From positions 1 to 11,886 of the forward strand of contig CAZPEV010000100.1 in the NCBI GenBank assembly GCA_964585635.1: DNA of 11,886 nt. The letters run 5' to 3'. Position numbers and translations under genes: made by a program. Source of the DNA: CAZPEV01 sp964585635. GTDB taxonomy: Bacteria > Zixibacteria > MSB-5A5 > GN15 > JAAZOE01. The notes beneath the pieces are model-generated. The model worked only from the letters and a program-made list of their open reading frames with translations, had not been told where the DNA came from and searched no databases. Shown piece after piece: positions 11,538 through 11,886 of the stretch (position 1 is its first letter; each line of letters starts with the position of its first letter).

Positions 11538-11886
11538 CGCATATATCACAGGCATTTGCGGTTTTGCCGGATCATGGCTGGCAGAAGAGCTGCGGCGATA
11601 TGGCTACGAAGTTCGCGGCGCCGCTCTGCCGGGAGAATCACCCGAAAACCTGCTGCATATCCGTCCCCGGATTAAGGTCGACCGCTTCGATATCACTGAC
11701 CGCGAGGCCTGCCGCCGGGTTTTGAATCGCGCCAAGCCGGATATTCTCTTCCACCTGGCCGCTTTCGCCTCCGTCGGCGGATCGTTTGCCGCCGCCGAAC
11801 TGGCCTTTCGGGTCAACACCATCGGCAGTTACCATGTTCTCGAGGCCGTCCGGGGAAAGAGTTGGCTGAAACGATTGCTACTGGTC
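11533..11886 (+). CDS. NAD-dependent epimerase/reductase, likely GDP-4-keto-6-deoxymannose reductase (3' end outside window)
   Basis: 118 codons are visible with no stop. The product begins (ATT read as Met) MNAYITGICGFAGSWLAEEL. The glycine-rich G7-x-x-G10-x-x-G13 motif falls where the family has it, two to six residues after the start. Then come RFDITDREACRRVL, PDILFHLAAFASVGGSF (the 'P..v.HLAA..sv..S' block) and FRVNTIGSYHVLEAV. This is the extended short-chain dehydrogenase fold. Directly after gmd the usual partner is Rmd, giving GDP-D-rhamnose, or Fcl/WcaG for GDP-L-fucose. Rmd-type spacing fits somewhat better, but the catalytic Tyr-x-x-x-Lys lies off the right edge, so I leave the symbol blank. 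ATT 11533 overlaps the gmd stop TAA by one base (CATTAA). Unusual initiation or a sequencing error must explain the missing standard start. Confidence 0.8.
   Translation, partial: MNAYITGICGFAGSWLAEELRRYGYEVRGAALPGESPENLLHIRPRIKVDRFDITDREACRRVLNRAKPDILFHLAAFASVGGSFAAAELAFRVNTIGSYHVLEAVRGKSWLKRLLLV

Noticed and set aside
10737..11555. A 272-codon - strand frame
   Set aside because: It is antisense to gmd, with no ribosome site and shadow-like composition.
1..11886. CRISPR array, tRNA, rRNA or insertion sequence
   Set aside because: I found no regularly spaced short repeats, no tRNA-like cloverleaf, no rRNA segment and no transposase.

Overview
The window looks like a piece of a metagenome-derived chromosome from a Gram-negative-type bacterium of the Fibrobacteres-Chlorobi-Bacteroidetes (FCB) neighbourhood. 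The best single hint is a very large secreted protein ending in two dockerin-like repeats of the form GDANGDKATNVGDAVYIINY. I associate that style with Zixibacteria and related candidate phyla, but this is inference from memory. Two runs of exactly ten N lie inside genes, as expected of scaffolded short-read contigs. Most genes are GC-rich (37 of 60 bases in 11161-11220), whereas the gene at 489-1623 is AT-rich (21 of 60 G/C in 1141-1200).

Layout, left to right. The 3' end of purA (adenylosuccinate synthetase) leaves the left edge on the + strand. It is followed by an AT-rich gene for a PD-(D/E)XK nuclease-like protein (489-1623), broken by an N-gap and an apparent frameshift. On the - strand come a small outer-membrane barrel-like protein (1682-2146) and an M48/Ste24-type membrane metalloprotease (2198-3517), with a strong promoter in front of the protease. 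The stretch 3518-4049 holds a displaced 17-codon copy of the lepA 3' end, a strong + strand promoter and a leader that can fold. These precede a TraB/TIKI-like protein gene (4050-4757). lepA (4817-6622, -) follows convergently. A 1039-residue secreted protein with Asp-box-like motifs, an Ig-like domain and a dockerin-type C-terminus (6832-9951, -) ends at a strong intrinsic terminator. After about 500 bases of mostly non-coding DNA, gmd (GDP-mannose 4,6-dehydratase) and an overlapping partial NAD-dependent epimerase/reductase gene run off the right edge on the + strand.

How the genes relate. The gmd pair is the clearest functional unit: it is probably a GDP-deoxyhexose pathway (GDP-rhamnose or a similar sugar) for surface polysaccharide. 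The protease and barrel genes form a small envelope operon. purA and lepA are housekeeping genes.

The most unusual feature is a pair of direct copies of the lepA C-terminal coding sequence (3691-3741 and 4826-4876). They differ at 5 of 51 positions, and every difference is a synonymous third-position transition. They bracket a segment of about 1.1 kb with its own promoter, leader and single gene. This resembles insertion at the 3' end of lepA with restoration of the gene end. No integrase is visible, so the mechanism is open. A second oddity is that the reductase after gmd has no ATG, GTG or TTG at its expected start and seems to begin at ATT.
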